DNA of 64,000 bases from Armatimonadetes bacterium UBA1398 (lineage in GTDB: Bacteria; Armatimonadota; Zipacnadia; UBA1398). Of this stretch, positions 31,072-40,861 are shown piece by piece; the first letter of the stretch is position 1, and every line of letters starts with the position of its first letter. The notes beneath the pieces were generated by a model, which was not told where the DNA came from, did not search any database, and saw only the letters and a list, made by a program, of their open reading frames with translations. A program made the translations under genes and the position numbers. The DNA lies in assembly GCA_002305165.1 (NCBI GenBank), contig DBQI01000039.1, positions 1-64,000 on the forward strand, given 5' to 3'.

Positions 31072-33486
31072 ATGATGTCCAAGCTCCTGCGCCGGCTCGG
31101 GATCGTGGCGGCGTGTCTGTTGGTGTCCGCCGCGGCCGGCGTGCTCGCCGGGTGTAGCCGATCCGCGGCCGATGAGCCCCCCGAGCTCATCGTGTGGTTC
31201 GTCGGCGGCCTCACGCCCGGACGCAAGGCGATGCTCCACGAGTTCGAGCGCCGCTCGGGGATGAAGGTCGTCGCGTCGATCCAGACCAACGGGATGGACC
31301 CCCAGCGTCTCATGTGCGCCATCGCGGGCGGCGCGGTGCCGGATGTGGTCTACCAGGACCGGTTCGCGGTCGCGCAGTGGGCGGCGCGCGACGCCTTCAT
31401 GCCGCTGGATGAGTTCGTGACAGGCTCGGAGCAGATCCGGCCCGAGAACTACTACGACGCCTGCTGGGAGGAAGCCCAGTACGACGGCAAGCTCTTCGCG
31501 GTACCGGACTCCACCGACGACCGGGTGCTCTACTACAACAAGGACCACCTCTCACGGGCGGGTTACGTGGACAGCAAGGGCGACGCCCGGCCGCCGCGGA
31601 CCTGGGACGAGCTCGAGGAGTACGCGGTCACCCTCTCGGAGTACGACGAGCGGAGCAATCTGACCCGAGCCGGGTTCATTCCGAACTACGGGAACTCGTG
31701 GCTCTACATGTACGGCTGGCAGGCGGGCGGCGAGTTCATGAGCGCCGACGCGCGCACCTGCACCCTGGATGATCCGCCCATCGTGAAGGCCCTCCAGTTC
31801 ATGGTGGACATCTACGACGCGGTGGGGAGGGGCGGTCCCGAGTCGCCCGGAGCGGTGCAGGTGGACGCCTTCGCTCAGTCCTTCGAGGGTGGCGAGCGGG
31901 ACCCGTTCTTCACGGGCAAGGTCTCCATGAAGATCGATGGCAACTGGGTGTTGGGGAACATCGCGGACTTCGCGCCGAACCTGAACTACGGGATGGCGCC
32001 GGCGCCGGCGCCCGAGGGTGAGGAACCGATCACGTGGTCGGGCGGGTTCTCGTGGACGATCCCCGTCGGGGTGGCGAGCCCTCAGGCGAGTTGGGAGTTC
32101 ATCGAGTGGATGACGAGCGAGGAGGCGTATCTCCTCGAGGCGGAGGTCCAGTCGCGCTACAACGTTTCCCGGGGCAAGACCTACGTTCCGACGATGACGG
32201 CGCGCCGGGACGTGAACCAGAAGCTGTTCGAGGCCCACGTGGAGGCGAACCCCGACCTGCCGCCCAGCCTCGCGGGCGACTTCCAGCTCTGCATGGACCT
32301 GATGGAGGTCTCTCGCTACCGGCCCGTCTGCGCCGTGGGGCAGCTCCTGTGGGATGAGCATGTGCGCGCGTGGGAGCGGGCGACGCGGCATGAGATGACG
32401 CCGCAGGAGGCCCTAGCGCTGGGCTCCCAGACGGTGCAGGCCCAGTTGGACCAGGTCTACGAGGCCGCGCCCGGTCCCATCGTGAACTGGTATATCCCCT
32501 TCTGGGGGACCATCGCGTGTGTCATCATCGCGGCGGCGGCCATCATCCGCCGCACGGGCTGGCGGCCCTCGAAGGGCGTGCGGTCGGAGTCGGTGGCGGG
32601 GTACCTGTTCACGGGCCCGTGGCTGCTGGGGTTCATCGTGCTCGTGGCGGGTCCGATCGTGGTGTCGATCATCTTCAGCTTCTGCCGGTACGACGTGATT
32701 CACCCGGCGCGGTGGATCGGCCTGGACAACTACGCGACGATGCTGGGAGGCGGGGACCCGAGCTTCTGGAAGTCGCTGGGGAACACGCTGTTCATGATGA
32801 TCGGCATCCCCCTTGGGATGACGGTGGGCCTCGCCATAGCGATGCTGCTGAACACCAAGGTGGCGGGGATGAGCTTCTACCGGACGGTGTACTACCTTCC
32901 GGCCATCGTGCCCACGGTGGCGAGCGCGATCCTCTGGATCTGGGTGTTCAACCCGACGAACGGGATGCTCAACGCCGTCATAGATGTCACGATCAATCCG
33001 ATCCTCGCGCTGTTCGGGGCGCACTGGAGCCCGAAGTGGCTCGCGGACCCAGGGCTATGGTGCGGCTCGAAGATGGCCATCATCATCATGGGGCTGTGGG
33101 GCGCGGGCTCGGGGATGATCATCTGGCTGGCCGGGTTGCAGGGGGTGCCGCAGCATCTCTACGACGCCTCGATCGTGGATGGCGCGGGGGTGTGGCACCG
33201 CTTCTGGCATGTCACGATCCCGCAGCTCACCCCGTACATCTTCTTCAACCTCATCATGGGGATCATCGGGACGCTGCAGATCTTCGAGCAGTCCTACATC
33301 ATGACCCAGGGCGGGCCGGTGGACTCTACGCTGTTCTACGTCTACCACTTGTTCAACAAGGCGTTCCGGTACTTCGAGATGGGGTTCGCCTCGGCCCAGG
33401 CCTGGGTGCTGTTCGTCATTATTCTGATCCTGACCCTGGTTCAGCTTCGCCTCGCCAAGCTGTGGGTCTACTACGAGTCGGACTAG
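31072..33486 (+). CDS. ABC sugar transporter: solute-binding lipoprotein fused to MalF-type permease
   Basis: 804 residues from the ATG at 31072; a second ATG directly follows and the ribosome site is weak. The N-terminal signal ends in the lipobox LAGC near residue 29, so the binding domain sits outside the membrane. Residues 40-455 are a family 1 (MalE/UgpB-like) solute-binding protein, recognised by VPDVVYQDRFAVAQW, DGKLFAVPDSTD, YYNKDHL and IDGNWVLG. Residues about 500-800 are a MalF/UgpA permease with GLDNYATMLGG and the EAA-like loop DASIVDGAGVWHRFWHVTIP. Binding protein and permease are normally separate, so the fusion is noteworthy. The cognate second permease is the next gene; no ATPase is present. 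Confidence 0.85.
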   Translation: MMSKLLRRLGIVAACLLVSAAAGVLAGCSRSAADEPPELIVWFVGGLTPGRKAMLHEFERRSGMKVVASIQTNGMDPQRLMCAIAGGAVPDVVYQDRFAVAQWAARDAFMPLDEFVTGSEQIRPENYYDACWEEAQYDGKLFAVPDSTDDRVLYYNKDHLSRAGYVDSKGDARPPRTWDELEEYAVTLSEYDERSNLTRAGFIPNYGNSWLYMYGWQAGGEFMSADARTCTLDDPPIVKALQFMVDIYDAVGRGGPESPGAVQVDAFAQSFEGGERDPFFTGKVSMKIDGNWVLGNIADFAPNLNYGMAPAPAPEGEEPITWSGGFSWTIPVGVASPQASWEFIEWMTSEEAYLLEAEVQSRYNVSRGKTYVPTMTARRDVNQKLFEAHVEANPDLPPSLAGDFQLCMDLMEVSRYRPVCAVGQLLWDEHVRAWERATRHEMTPQEALALGSQTVQAQLDQVYEAAPGPIVNWYIPFWGTIACVIIAAAAIIRRTGWRPSKGVRSESVAGYLFTGPWLLGFIVLVAGPIVVSIIFSFCRYDVIHPARWIGLDNYATMLGGGDPSFWKSLGNTLFMMIGIPLGMTVGLAIAMLLNTKVAGMSFYRTVYYLPAIVPTVASAILWIWVFNPTNGMLNAVIDVTINPILALFGAHWSPKWLADPGLWCGSKMAIIIMGLWGAGSGMIIWLAGLQGVPQHLYDASIVDGAGVWHRFWHVTIPQLTPYIFFNLIMGIIGTLQIFEQSYIMTQGGPVDSTLFYVYHLFNKAFRYFEMGFASAQAWVLFVIILILTLVQLRLAKLWVYYESD

Positions 33487-33501
33487 GAGGGGGGCGCAGA
33501 G

Positions 33502-35163
33502 ATGAGTGATCGAAAGAAGTGGGCAAGGACCCTCACATTGCACGCGGTCCTGATCTTGGGATGCGTCATCTTCTCGTTCCCCTTCTACTGGCTGCTGACG
33601 ACGAGCATGAAGGAGCGGACGGAGATCTTCGTGTCGCCCCCCAAGTGGGTGCCGGGGATTCCCGAGGCGGTCGCCGCCTCGCCCTACGCCACGGACTCGG
33701 TGTACGCCGAGCCGCAGATGCCGGATGACCGTCCCCTGCCGTTCGCGGAGCAGGATCTCGCCAGGGTGTTCGAGATGCTCTACGAGGCGGCGGCGGCCGT
33801 GCGGCCGGAGCGGATGGCGCTCCTCGCCAACCTGGTGGACGGCCAGCGGTACGCCTCCCACGGGCTGTTCACCGAGGCTGCCGCGGGGCTTCCCGAGAAC
33901 CTGTGGGAGGGCTCTGTCGAGGAAGTGGGGGCGAACCTGGCGGGCCGGGTCACCGCCGACCTGACGGACAAGGTGCTCGGGAACGTGTTCCGCGGGATGC
34001 GGATCCGCCAGGCCGCGGTGCTGGACCGCACCCAACGAGTGTACACGCCGGAAGAGCCGCAGACGCTGGTCGCGGGCAACGCGGCCTCGGTGAGCGACTG
34101 GCCGGACTCGGGCGCGCAGCCGACGGAGCTCCTCGCCTACGCCTTCGAGGGCGGGGACAAGGCCCAGTGGCAGCTGACGATGCCGATGCCGCGGCTCGAG
34201 GACGACTTCGCCGGCATACGGATGCCGCTGACCGGCGACAAGTCGTGGCATGTCCTGAACATCGCCGTGGACGCCCCGTCGGGGCATTACGAGTCGGCGA
34301 AGGGCTACCCCCTGGCGGACGACCTCACGGTGGAGTGGACCTGGATGCTCCCCGAGGCGGACGCCGGCTTCCGCAAGGAGAAGGATTACACGGATCTGGT
34401 GCGCACGGGCGACACGGCGGGCCCGGGCGACCAGCTCGTGGTGACGATGACCCTGGCGCGCCAGAGCCTGTTCGCCGCCACGATGAGCAAGTTCGGGCGC
34501 GCGTACTCGGAGGCGCTGCGGTACATCGACTTCTGGCGGTACCTGGGCAACACGGTGACGATCGTGGCGCTGAGCATCATCGGGACCCTGCTGTCCTGCT
34601 CGCTGGTAGCGTACGGTTTCGCGCGGCTGGAGTTCCCCGGGAGGGACGTGCTGTTCGCGGTGCTGCTGGCGACGATGATGCTGCCGGCCCAAGTCACGAT
34701 GGTGCCTCAGTTCCTCATCTTTCGGTACCTGGGCTGGTACAACACGCTGATCCCGCTCTGGGCGCCGTCGTTCCTGGGGTCGGCGTTCTTCATCTTCATG
34801 CTTCGGCAGTTCATGAAGAGCATCCCGAAGGACCTGGAGGACGCGGCGAAGATCGACGGCTGCGGGTACTTGGGCATCTACTGGCGGATCATGCTGCCGC
34901 TCATCAAGCCTGCCCTGGCGGCGGTGGCGATCTTCACGTTCATGGGCGCGTGGAACAACTTCATGGGCCCCTTGATCTTCCTGAACGACGAGCGGCTCTA
35001 CCCGCTGAGCTTGGGCATCTACCAGTTCCGAATGGAGCACTCGGCGGAGTACTCGATGATGATGGCGGCCTCCACGCTGATGATGCTGCCGGTGCTGACG
35101 GTGTTCTTCTTCGCCCAGCGCTACTTCATCCAGGGGGTCACCCTGACGGGGGTGAAGGGCTGA
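33502..35163 (+). CDS. ABC sugar permease (MalG-type) with a large extracytoplasmic insert
   Basis: 553 residues against about 280 in ordinary MalG/UgpE proteins. The first helix (LHAVLILGCVIFSFPFYWLL) and TTSMKERTEIF are normal. About 290 residues (roughly 45-335) then intervene, without membrane helices, before the usual permease core from YLGNTVTIVALSIIGTLL. The core keeps FARLEFPGRD and the ATPase-contacting EAA loop DAAKIDGCGYLGIYWRIMLP. The insert must lie outside the cytoplasm, since it falls between helices one and two; its GHYESAKGYPLADDLTVEW-type strands suggest a beta-rich domain that could bind sugar. It follows the fused binding protein by 15 nt, after GAGGGGGG. Confidence 0.85.
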   Translation: MSDRKKWARTLTLHAVLILGCVIFSFPFYWLLTTSMKERTEIFVSPPKWVPGIPEAVAASPYATDSVYAEPQMPDDRPLPFAEQDLARVFEMLYEAAAAVRPERMALLANLVDGQRYASHGLFTEAAAGLPENLWEGSVEEVGANLAGRVTADLTDKVLGNVFRGMRIRQAAVLDRTQRVYTPEEPQTLVAGNAASVSDWPDSGAQPTELLAYAFEGGDKAQWQLTMPMPRLEDDFAGIRMPLTGDKSWHVLNIAVDAPSGHYESAKGYPLADDLTVEWTWMLPEADAGFRKEKDYTDLVRTGDTAGPGDQLVVTMTLARQSLFAATMSKFGRAYSEALRYIDFWRYLGNTVTIVALSIIGTLLSCSLVAYGFARLEFPGRDVLFAVLLATMMLPAQVTMVPQFLIFRYLGWYNTLIPLWAPSFLGSAFFIFMLRQFMKSIPKDLEDAAKIDGCGYLGIYWRIMLPLIKPALAAVAIFTFMGAWNNFMGPLIFLNDERLYPLSLGIYQFRMEHSAEYSMMMAASTLMMLPVLTVFFFAQRYFIQGVTLTGVKG

Positions 35164-35164
35164 G

Positions 35165-37261
35165 ATGTGGTCGAACGATCCGCGCCTATCCGCTCGGCGC
35201 CGTGGGAGATGGCTCCTGCCATTGCTCGCGGCGCTTCTGTGGGGGGCTGTCGCCCTCGCGCAGCCGACGCCCGTGGCGCCCGGGGTCACCTATGAGCGCC
35301 TGGTTGACCCGAGCGTGCCATGGGTCATGGAGGTCGTGCGCATCGAAAGGGGCCGGCCCGAGCTCAGCTTCGAGGCGACCCTGGGCTACGACCAGGTCAG
35401 GGGCAACGAGAACCTGGTCGGGCAGCTTCCCGAGGCGACGGCCGACACGCGGCCCATCGCGGCGGTGAACGCGGACTTCTTCGTGATGTCGGGGGAGGAC
35501 GCCGGCCAGACCATAGGGCTCCACGTCTCGCAGGGCCGCCTCATCCGCAGCGCCAAGGGCAACCCGACCTTCGCGTGGGGAGCGGCGGGGGAGCTTGCCA
35601 TCGTGGAGCCGGTGTTCTCCGGCCTGATCAGCGTTGCGGGCGGCGGGTCGCACCCTCTCGAGGGCATCAACCAGTCGCTCCCCGAGAACTCGGTGGTCCT
35701 CTACACGGCGGACTATGGGGAGAAAGCCCGCGTGGCGGATGGGCCGTGGGTTGTCGTCGAGGCGGCGGGGCTGCCGTTGGGCCTGGGCGGAGCCCTCACG
35801 GGACGGGTGACTCAGGTGGCCGGCGAGCCGCCGGAGCTTAGCGCGGCGACGGTGGTGCTCGGGGGTGTGGGGGCCGGCGCGCAGTTCCTGGGGAGCATCG
35901 CCGAGGGCGCCGAGGTCAGGATCGAGTACGACACGCAACTGCCGGCGTGGACGGTGGGGGCGGTGTCCGGCGGGCCGGTGCTGGTGCGTGGCGGGGCCCA
36001 GGCGCAGGGGGGCGATGTCCGGCATCCGCGTACGGCGGTGGGGTACAACGACCGCGAGGTGATCCTCTTCACCGTGGACGGGCGGCGGCCCGGGTGGAGC
36101 GTAGGGATGACCTTCGATGAGATGGCGGCCACGCTCCTGAGTCTGGGCTGCACCGAGGCCGTGAACCTGGATGGCGGCGGCTCGACGACGATGTGGGTCC
36201 GGGGCGAAGTGAAGAACCGGCCCTCGGACGGCAACCTTCGGAATGTGGCGAACTGCCTCGTCGCGATGTTGAGCGGCCCCCTCGGGCCGCCCGCGGAGAT
36301 CATCCTGGAGCCGGAGGGCATCTGGGGCCTGCCGGGCGCGGTCGTGAGCGTGGCGATGGAGGTCCGGGACGCGGCGATGAACCCGCTCGGGCCCGACGCC
36401 GCGCCCGTCGGAGTTCGGCTCAACGGCGCGACCCACCGGGCGACCAGCCCCCTGGTTCTGGAACTGGGAGCGCCGGGCCGCCATGTGGTCACCCTGGTGT
36501 GCGGGGATGTGACACGCGAGCTGCCGGTGAACGTGGCCGATGGGCCCTCCGGCCTGGCCATGGATCCGCCTAGCGCGGTCGCCATGCCGGGCGACACGAT
36601 CCGCTTCGCGGGCCGGCTCGTGGGCCCGGAGGGCCAGACTCTGGCCCTGCCCCCGGGCTCGGAGTGGCGGTTCTCGTGCCCTGAGTCCCTCGGGACGTGG
36701 GAGGAACCGGGGCTCCTGCGGATCGCGGACACGGACGTGTCGGGGGGCGTTCGGGGGGAGTGCGTGGCGGAGGAGGGCACGGCCGAGGTGGTCGTGGCGC
36801 AGGGGCGACTCCTGCACGATGGGGAGACGGTGGAGGGCGTGCACTTCACGGGCTTCCCCGTGGAGGAAGGGCCCACGGGCGAGGTGCGGTCGCGCGAGGG
36901 AGCCCTCGTGATGTCCTACGATCTGGGCAAGGCGGAGGCGACACGGGCGGCGTACGTGCGGTTCGACCGGCCGCTCGGGCGCGCCCTGGGGTTCACGTGC
37001 CGGCTCCGGGCGGTGGGGTCGTCGCCGTGGGTGAGGCTGGCGTACGTGGACGGGGACGGCAACCGGGCCACGGAGACCTTGGTGGATCGGCTCCCCACTG
37101 ATGGCGCGTGGCATGAGGCCCGGCTGCGGCTACCCGAGGGAACCAAGGCGCCGATCACCCTGCAGGCGATCTACGCCGTCGAGACGAACACATCGCTATC
37201 AGCTTCAGGGGAGCTGTGGCTGGACGACGTGGTGGCGTGGGTCGTCCCAGAGGACGAGTAG
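35165..37261 (+). CDS. Secreted NAGPA-type phosphodiester glycosidase with C-terminal binding region
   Basis: 698 residues, one base after the permease stop, so co-transcribed. A signal peptide (WLLPLLAALLWGAVALAQ) comes first. Residues 40-370 match the phosphodiester glycosidase (NAGPA/DUF2233) fold: AAVNADFFVMSGED, HPRTAVGYNDREVILFTVDG and EAVNLDGGGSTTMWVRG with a later N..SDG..R.VAN. The family cleaves sugar-phosphodiester bonds, as in lysosomal uncovering enzyme and bacterial exopolysaccharide loci. Residues 380-540 look like Ig-type domains and 545-698 like a beta-sandwich carbohydrate-binding domain. Its place in the ABC operon suggests release of the imported substrate. Confidence 0.8.
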   Translation: MWSNDPRLSARRRGRWLLPLLAALLWGAVALAQPTPVAPGVTYERLVDPSVPWVMEVVRIERGRPELSFEATLGYDQVRGNENLVGQLPEATADTRPIAAVNADFFVMSGEDAGQTIGLHVSQGRLIRSAKGNPTFAWGAAGELAIVEPVFSGLISVAGGGSHPLEGINQSLPENSVVLYTADYGEKARVADGPWVVVEAAGLPLGLGGALTGRVTQVAGEPPELSAATVVLGGVGAGAQFLGSIAEGAEVRIEYDTQLPAWTVGAVSGGPVLVRGGAQAQGGDVRHPRTAVGYNDREVILFTVDGRRPGWSVGMTFDEMAATLLSLGCTEAVNLDGGGSTTMWVRGEVKNRPSDGNLRNVANCLVAMLSGPLGPPAEIILEPEGIWGLPGAVVSVAMEVRDAAMNPLGPDAAPVGVRLNGATHRATSPLVLELGAPGRHVVTLVCGDVTRELPVNVADGPSGLAMDPPSAVAMPGDTIRFAGRLVGPEGQTLALPPGSEWRFSCPESLGTWEEPGLLRIADTDVSGGVRGECVAEEGTAEVVVAQGRLLHDGETVEGVHFTGFPVEEGPTGEVRSREGALVMSYDLGKAEATRAAYVRFDRPLGRALGFTCRLRAVGSSPWVRLAYVDGDGNRATETLVDRLPTDGAWHEARLRLPEGTKAPITLQAIYAVETNTSLSASGELWLDDVVAWVVPEDE

Positions 37262-37340
37262 CCTGTAATGCCGGAGGGCCGTCGCTCCCACTCACGTACC
37301 GGGATCGACATGCCGCTACAGACCCCGGGGAGGCGCACCG

Positions 37341-39839
37341 GTGGAACCTGACAGACGTCGTCGGCGCAGCGCGTGGGGCCTATACGCCGCGGGGGTAGCT
37401 TTCGTGCTGGCGGCGGCGGCCGTCTACCTGTGGACCGACGCGCTGCTCGCGGGGAAGGTCAAGAGCTACTCGAGCGGACCGCGCCTCAGCGCAGAGCACG
37501 CCCGCCTGGCGGCTCGGCTGGACAGCCAGGAGCTCGGCGAGCGCACGGCGGCGCTGCGCGAGATCGAGGCTCTGGGCGCCTCCGGGGCCGCGCTGGCGGA
37601 GCGGGTGGCGATGGAATTGCTCGCCCCGGAGGCGGAGGAAGCCGAGTGCGCCATCGACGCCCTCGCCGCCATGGGGCCTGACATCGCGCCCTTCCTCTGG
37701 CCCTATGTCTGCTCGTCTGAGCGAACCACCCGAGTCCGGGCAGGCACGGCGTTCCATCGGATGGGGCCGGAGGGCGTGGACCGCCTGGTGGCCCTCTGGG
37801 AGGAGCGGGCGGGGTTCGATCACTACGCGTGGGACGCCCTGGAGGCCTGCGGCTCTGACGCCGTCAGCCGGCTTGTCGGCAAGCTCGGCGCCGATGACGC
37901 GGTCTCGCAGCGCGCAGCCATGGCGCTCGCTCAGATGTCTACCGTGGCCCGCTCCTCCGCCCAACAGATCGCCAAGCTGCTGGACCGAAGATCGACGGGC
38001 GGCGCGCGGCCCGGGGCGGCCAGCGCGCTCCTGGGAGTCGAGGGCGATACGCCACGGCAGTCGGTCGCGATCCTCAGTGACCCGACTCACCCCGGAACGC
38101 CGCCCCTGCTGGCGGCGGCTCTGGAGCTTCAGCACATCCCGCCGGAGGTGGCCGCAGCCGCCGCTCGCCTAGCCATGTCGGGCGAGGAGGAGGTCTCGAC
38201 GCAGGCGTGCCTCGTCGTGTGCGCTGCGGGGGAGGCGCCGCCGGATCTCCTGGCTGCCGCCGCTGACTGGCTGGGGTCGAGCGAGGTGACGCGCCAGGAG
38301 CAGGCGCTCATCGTGTTCGTCGGGGTCGGCGCGCCGACGAGCTGTCTCGGGCGCGTCGCGGAGCTGGCTGGTCGCCCGCAGGACGAGGGCATCGCGTATG
38401 TGGCGCGACTCGCTTTGGTGTCGTCAGGCGGCCTGCGCGGAGTCAAGGCCTTCGCGGCTCTCAATGACGCCAGGTCACACCGCGGGCGCTTGGAGTGCGA
38501 GAAGTGGCTCACCACGCCATTCCTTCAGAGCGTACTGGTGGCCGCGTGCGAGCGCCGGCTCGCCCGGACGCTGCGCGACGATCCGACTCTCCTGCTCGAG
38601 ACGGACGACCACGCGATCTGGATGGCCTTCGATCAGGAACTCCAGGCCCACCCACGAGGCGCGACCGAGGTGGTCGCCAGGCTCTACGAGGCGGCTGAGG
38701 CGCGAGGTCTGACGGACCGCATACGGGGGAGGCCGACCATCGAGGCTCTGAGGCCCACCGGGCGAAAGCTGGACCTCTCAGCAGCGGCCACCGCCCTGCA
38801 GTCGAACCCGACGGGCTTGGCCGGTAACCCGGAACTGGCTGACGAATCGGTACCTCGGCTCCGGTCGGATGATCCTGCCGAGCGGCTGGCGGCGGCGCTG
38901 AACCTCATCGCGGCCGGGCGCGAGGAGGGGGTCGTGGAGGCAGTCCTGGAGCTTCTCTCGCATCCCGACGGGATAGTGCGCGAGGTGGCGGGCGGCGTGC
39001 TGGCCGTGGCCGCGGAGGACTCGGTGCCGGATCTCGTCGCGATGCTCGAGGGCGCCACAGGGGACTATCTGGTCGCGGTGATCCGGGCGCTGGGGAAGCA
39101 GCGAGACCGCTGCGGACCAGCCATGGGGGCGCTTGGACGGCTGGCCCAGCACGAGGACGCGAAGGTGCGGTCAGAGGTCGAGATGGCCCTGTGGTGGATC
39201 GGACTGCTCTCCGACTCGGCCCCGCAGCCGCCGCCGGAGAGCCCGGCCACGAGCAACTCGATGGCGAGTGTATGGCCCCTCACACCCGCCCGCCTGAGGG
39301 AGATCCTGAGGCGCGGTCCGCCGGAGATCGGCGCGCCGATGACGGATGAGATGTTCGCGCTCTACGCCCTCGGCGGAATCCCACGGGAGTGCATGGACGA
39401 CGCCCTGGCGTACTGCCTGGCGGACGGCGGAGGCGCGCCGCACGTCATGCGGGCGCTGCTTCAGTCGCCCGGCGATCACACGAGGGTGGCGTTGCGGCTG
39501 GCGGGCTGCGGCCAGTCGCAGTACCACTTCACCCTAGAGTATCTGGACGCCCACCTCACGGAGGCGCTGGAGCACGCCTGGGTCGGGCTCGGTTCCAGGA
39601 ACAAGCACATGCGCCTGGGCTGCGCGCGCTACCTGATGGAGCGCGGCGTGATGGAGGACCAGGCTCGGGCGCGGGTGGTGCTCACGGAACTCGCCAGGTC
39701 CAGTGACCCCATGGTCAGCGAGATAGCGACCCAGGTGCTGTCCATGCACGCGGCTCCGACTCTGCCCCCGAGCGGTTCGCCGCCGGTCATCGAGCAGATG
39801 CGGGACTGGCTCGATAAGCTGGGCCTCCGCCTGCCCTAG
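37341..39839 (+). CDS. Membrane-anchored HEAT-repeat protein
   Basis: 832 residues from GTG with GGGGAGG seven bases upstream. After a basic N-terminus there is one membrane helix (WGLYAAGVAFVLAAAAVYLW, about 12-32). The rest is helical with HEAT/armadillo-like units: AALREIEALGASGAALAERV, AIDALAAMGPDIAPFLWPYV, AAALNLIAAGREEGVVEAVL and VREVAGGVLAVAAEDSVPDL. A proline-rich hinge near 630-650 separates the last set. No enzyme motif is seen. The C-terminal region ends in a helix and its stop codon falls inside the stop of a convergent dehydrogenase gene. It may act as an envelope scaffold. It is 79 nt downstream of the glycosidase. Confidence 0.75.
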   Translation: MEPDRRRRRSAWGLYAAGVAFVLAAAAVYLWTDALLAGKVKSYSSGPRLSAEHARLAARLDSQELGERTAALREIEALGASGAALAERVAMELLAPEAEEAECAIDALAAMGPDIAPFLWPYVCSSERTTRVRAGTAFHRMGPEGVDRLVALWEERAGFDHYAWDALEACGSDAVSRLVGKLGADDAVSQRAAMALAQMSTVARSSAQQIAKLLDRRSTGGARPGAASALLGVEGDTPRQSVAILSDPTHPGTPPLLAAALELQHIPPEVAAAAARLAMSGEEEVSTQACLVVCAAGEAPPDLLAAAADWLGSSEVTRQEQALIVFVGVGAPTSCLGRVAELAGRPQDEGIAYVARLALVSSGGLRGVKAFAALNDARSHRGRLECEKWLTTPFLQSVLVAACERRLARTLRDDPTLLLETDDHAIWMAFDQELQAHPRGATEVVARLYEAAEARGLTDRIRGRPTIEALRPTGRKLDLSAAATALQSNPTGLAGNPELADESVPRLRSDDPAERLAAALNLIAAGREEGVVEAVLELLSHPDGIVREVAGGVLAVAAEDSVPDLVAMLEGATGDYLVAVIRALGKQRDRCGPAMGALGRLAQHEDAKVRSEVEMALWWIGLLSDSAPQPPPESPATSNSMASVWPLTPARLREILRRGPPEIGAPMTDEMFALYALGGIPRECMDDALAYCLADGGGAPHVMRALLQSPGDHTRVALRLAGCGQSQYHFTLEYLDAHLTEALEHAWVGLGSRNKHMRLGCARYLMERGVMEDQARARVVLTELARSSDPMVSEIATQVLSMHAAPTLPPSGSPPVIEQMRDWLDKLGLRLP

Positions 39840-40804
39840 GCCCAGCCTTGGTAGACGATCTTGAGGGCTTGTTGGGAGGCGAGGAGCTCGAGGCCCTCGT
39901 CGTACCGGCTGTAGGGCAGGACCTCCGATATGAGCGGCGATGTGTCGATCTGACCTGCTTCGAACAGCTTCGCCGCCTTGCGGAGGCAGTTCGCCGGGTT
40001 GTCGCCGCGCCAATGGTAGGGAACGATGGCGACGCCGCGCATCCACTCCCACTTGGCCCACTGGACCGGCCCCGAGGGCACGGCGAACTCGCGAAGGACC
40101 GTGCGGGTCCAGCCGAGGCCGAAGCCCATCCCGGAGGGATGGCCCGAGCACTCGAAGACGACATCCGCGCCCTCCTCGAGGAGGCTCTGGGCGTCGGCCG
40201 AGTCCACCACGAGGTCGGCGAAGGGGGCGGCCGCCTCGCGCCGCGCGGGAAGAGGGTCGACGCCGATGACTCGGGCGGCTCCCAACGCTCGGGTGACCTG
40301 CAGGTGCAGGATCCCCGCCGGTCCCAGACCGACGACGCCGACGGTCATGCCAGGCAGGTCAGGCTCCAGCTCGACGGAGCGCACGGCGCAGAGGCCCATC
40401 TCCAGGGGGGCGGCCCGCAGGAGGTCGGTGTCCGGCCGCAGCTTGGCGATCTGGTCCTCGGGGCGCGTCACGTACTGGGCGTGGGCGTCGTTCTCGGGGC
40501 CACGCATGCTGCCGAGTATCGCCACCTTGTCGCCCACGGCGAGTCCCGTGACATCGGCGCCGACGGCGGTGACGATGCCGGCGGCCTCGTGCCCCGGGCT
40601 CCCCGGGTTCTGGGGGTAGATGGGATGGCCGGGCCGGTCGAAGATGTCCGTTCCGCGCCAAGTCTGGATCTCCCAGTTGGTGCAGGTGGCGCAGGCGTGG
40701 ATCTCGATGAGGACCTCATCAGCGGCGGGCTCGGGCACGGGGATCTCGATGATCTCGAACTTGCGCGGGCTGGTGACTTGCAGGGCTAGGCACATGTCAG
40801 GCAT
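39836..40804 (-). CDS. Zinc-type medium-chain dehydrogenase
   Basis: 322 residues, ATG after AAGGAGT. The N-terminal GroES-like domain has HACATCTNWEIQTWRG and GSPGHEAAGIV (the GHE of zinc MDRs), and the Rossmann part has VGVVGLGPAGILHLQV near residue 150. The four-cysteine structural zinc lobe of classical ADHs is missing. It resembles sorbitol/threonine dehydrogenase relatives that act on sugars. FECSGHPSGMGFG and the C-terminal LPYSRYDEGLELLA are usual for the family. It ends in the same four bases as the HEAT-repeat gene. A second MDR gene lies 57 nt upstream on the same strand, so the pair is probably one unit. Confidence 0.82.
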   Translation of the reverse strand: MPDMCLALQVTSPRKFEIIEIPVPEPAADEVLIEIHACATCTNWEIQTWRGTDIFDRPGHPIYPQNPGSPGHEAAGIVTAVGADVTGLAVGDKVAILGSMRGPENDAHAQYVTRPEDQIAKLRPDTDLLRAAPLEMGLCAVRSVELEPDLPGMTVGVVGLGPAGILHLQVTRALGAARVIGVDPLPARREAAAPFADLVVDSADAQSLLEEGADVVFECSGHPSGMGFGLGWTRTVLREFAVPSGPVQWAKWEWMRGVAIVPYHWRGDNPANCLRKAAKLFEAGQIDTSPLISEVLPYSRYDEGLELLASQQALKIVYQGWA

Positions 40805-40861
40805 GGGGTGACTCCTTCTCGTTGTCAGGCGCGGTCGGCGAACTCAGGCAGGCGTGGGCCG

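Noticed and set aside
33055..35289. Long antisense frame over the permease genes
   Set aside because: The translation is Arg/His/Gln-rich with no motif. The plus strand has clear permease and binding-protein signatures.
35186..37114. Antisense frame over the NAGPA-type glycosidase
   Set aside because: Same bias; its product is Arg/Pro/His-rich without domain, whereas the plus strand shows conserved motifs.
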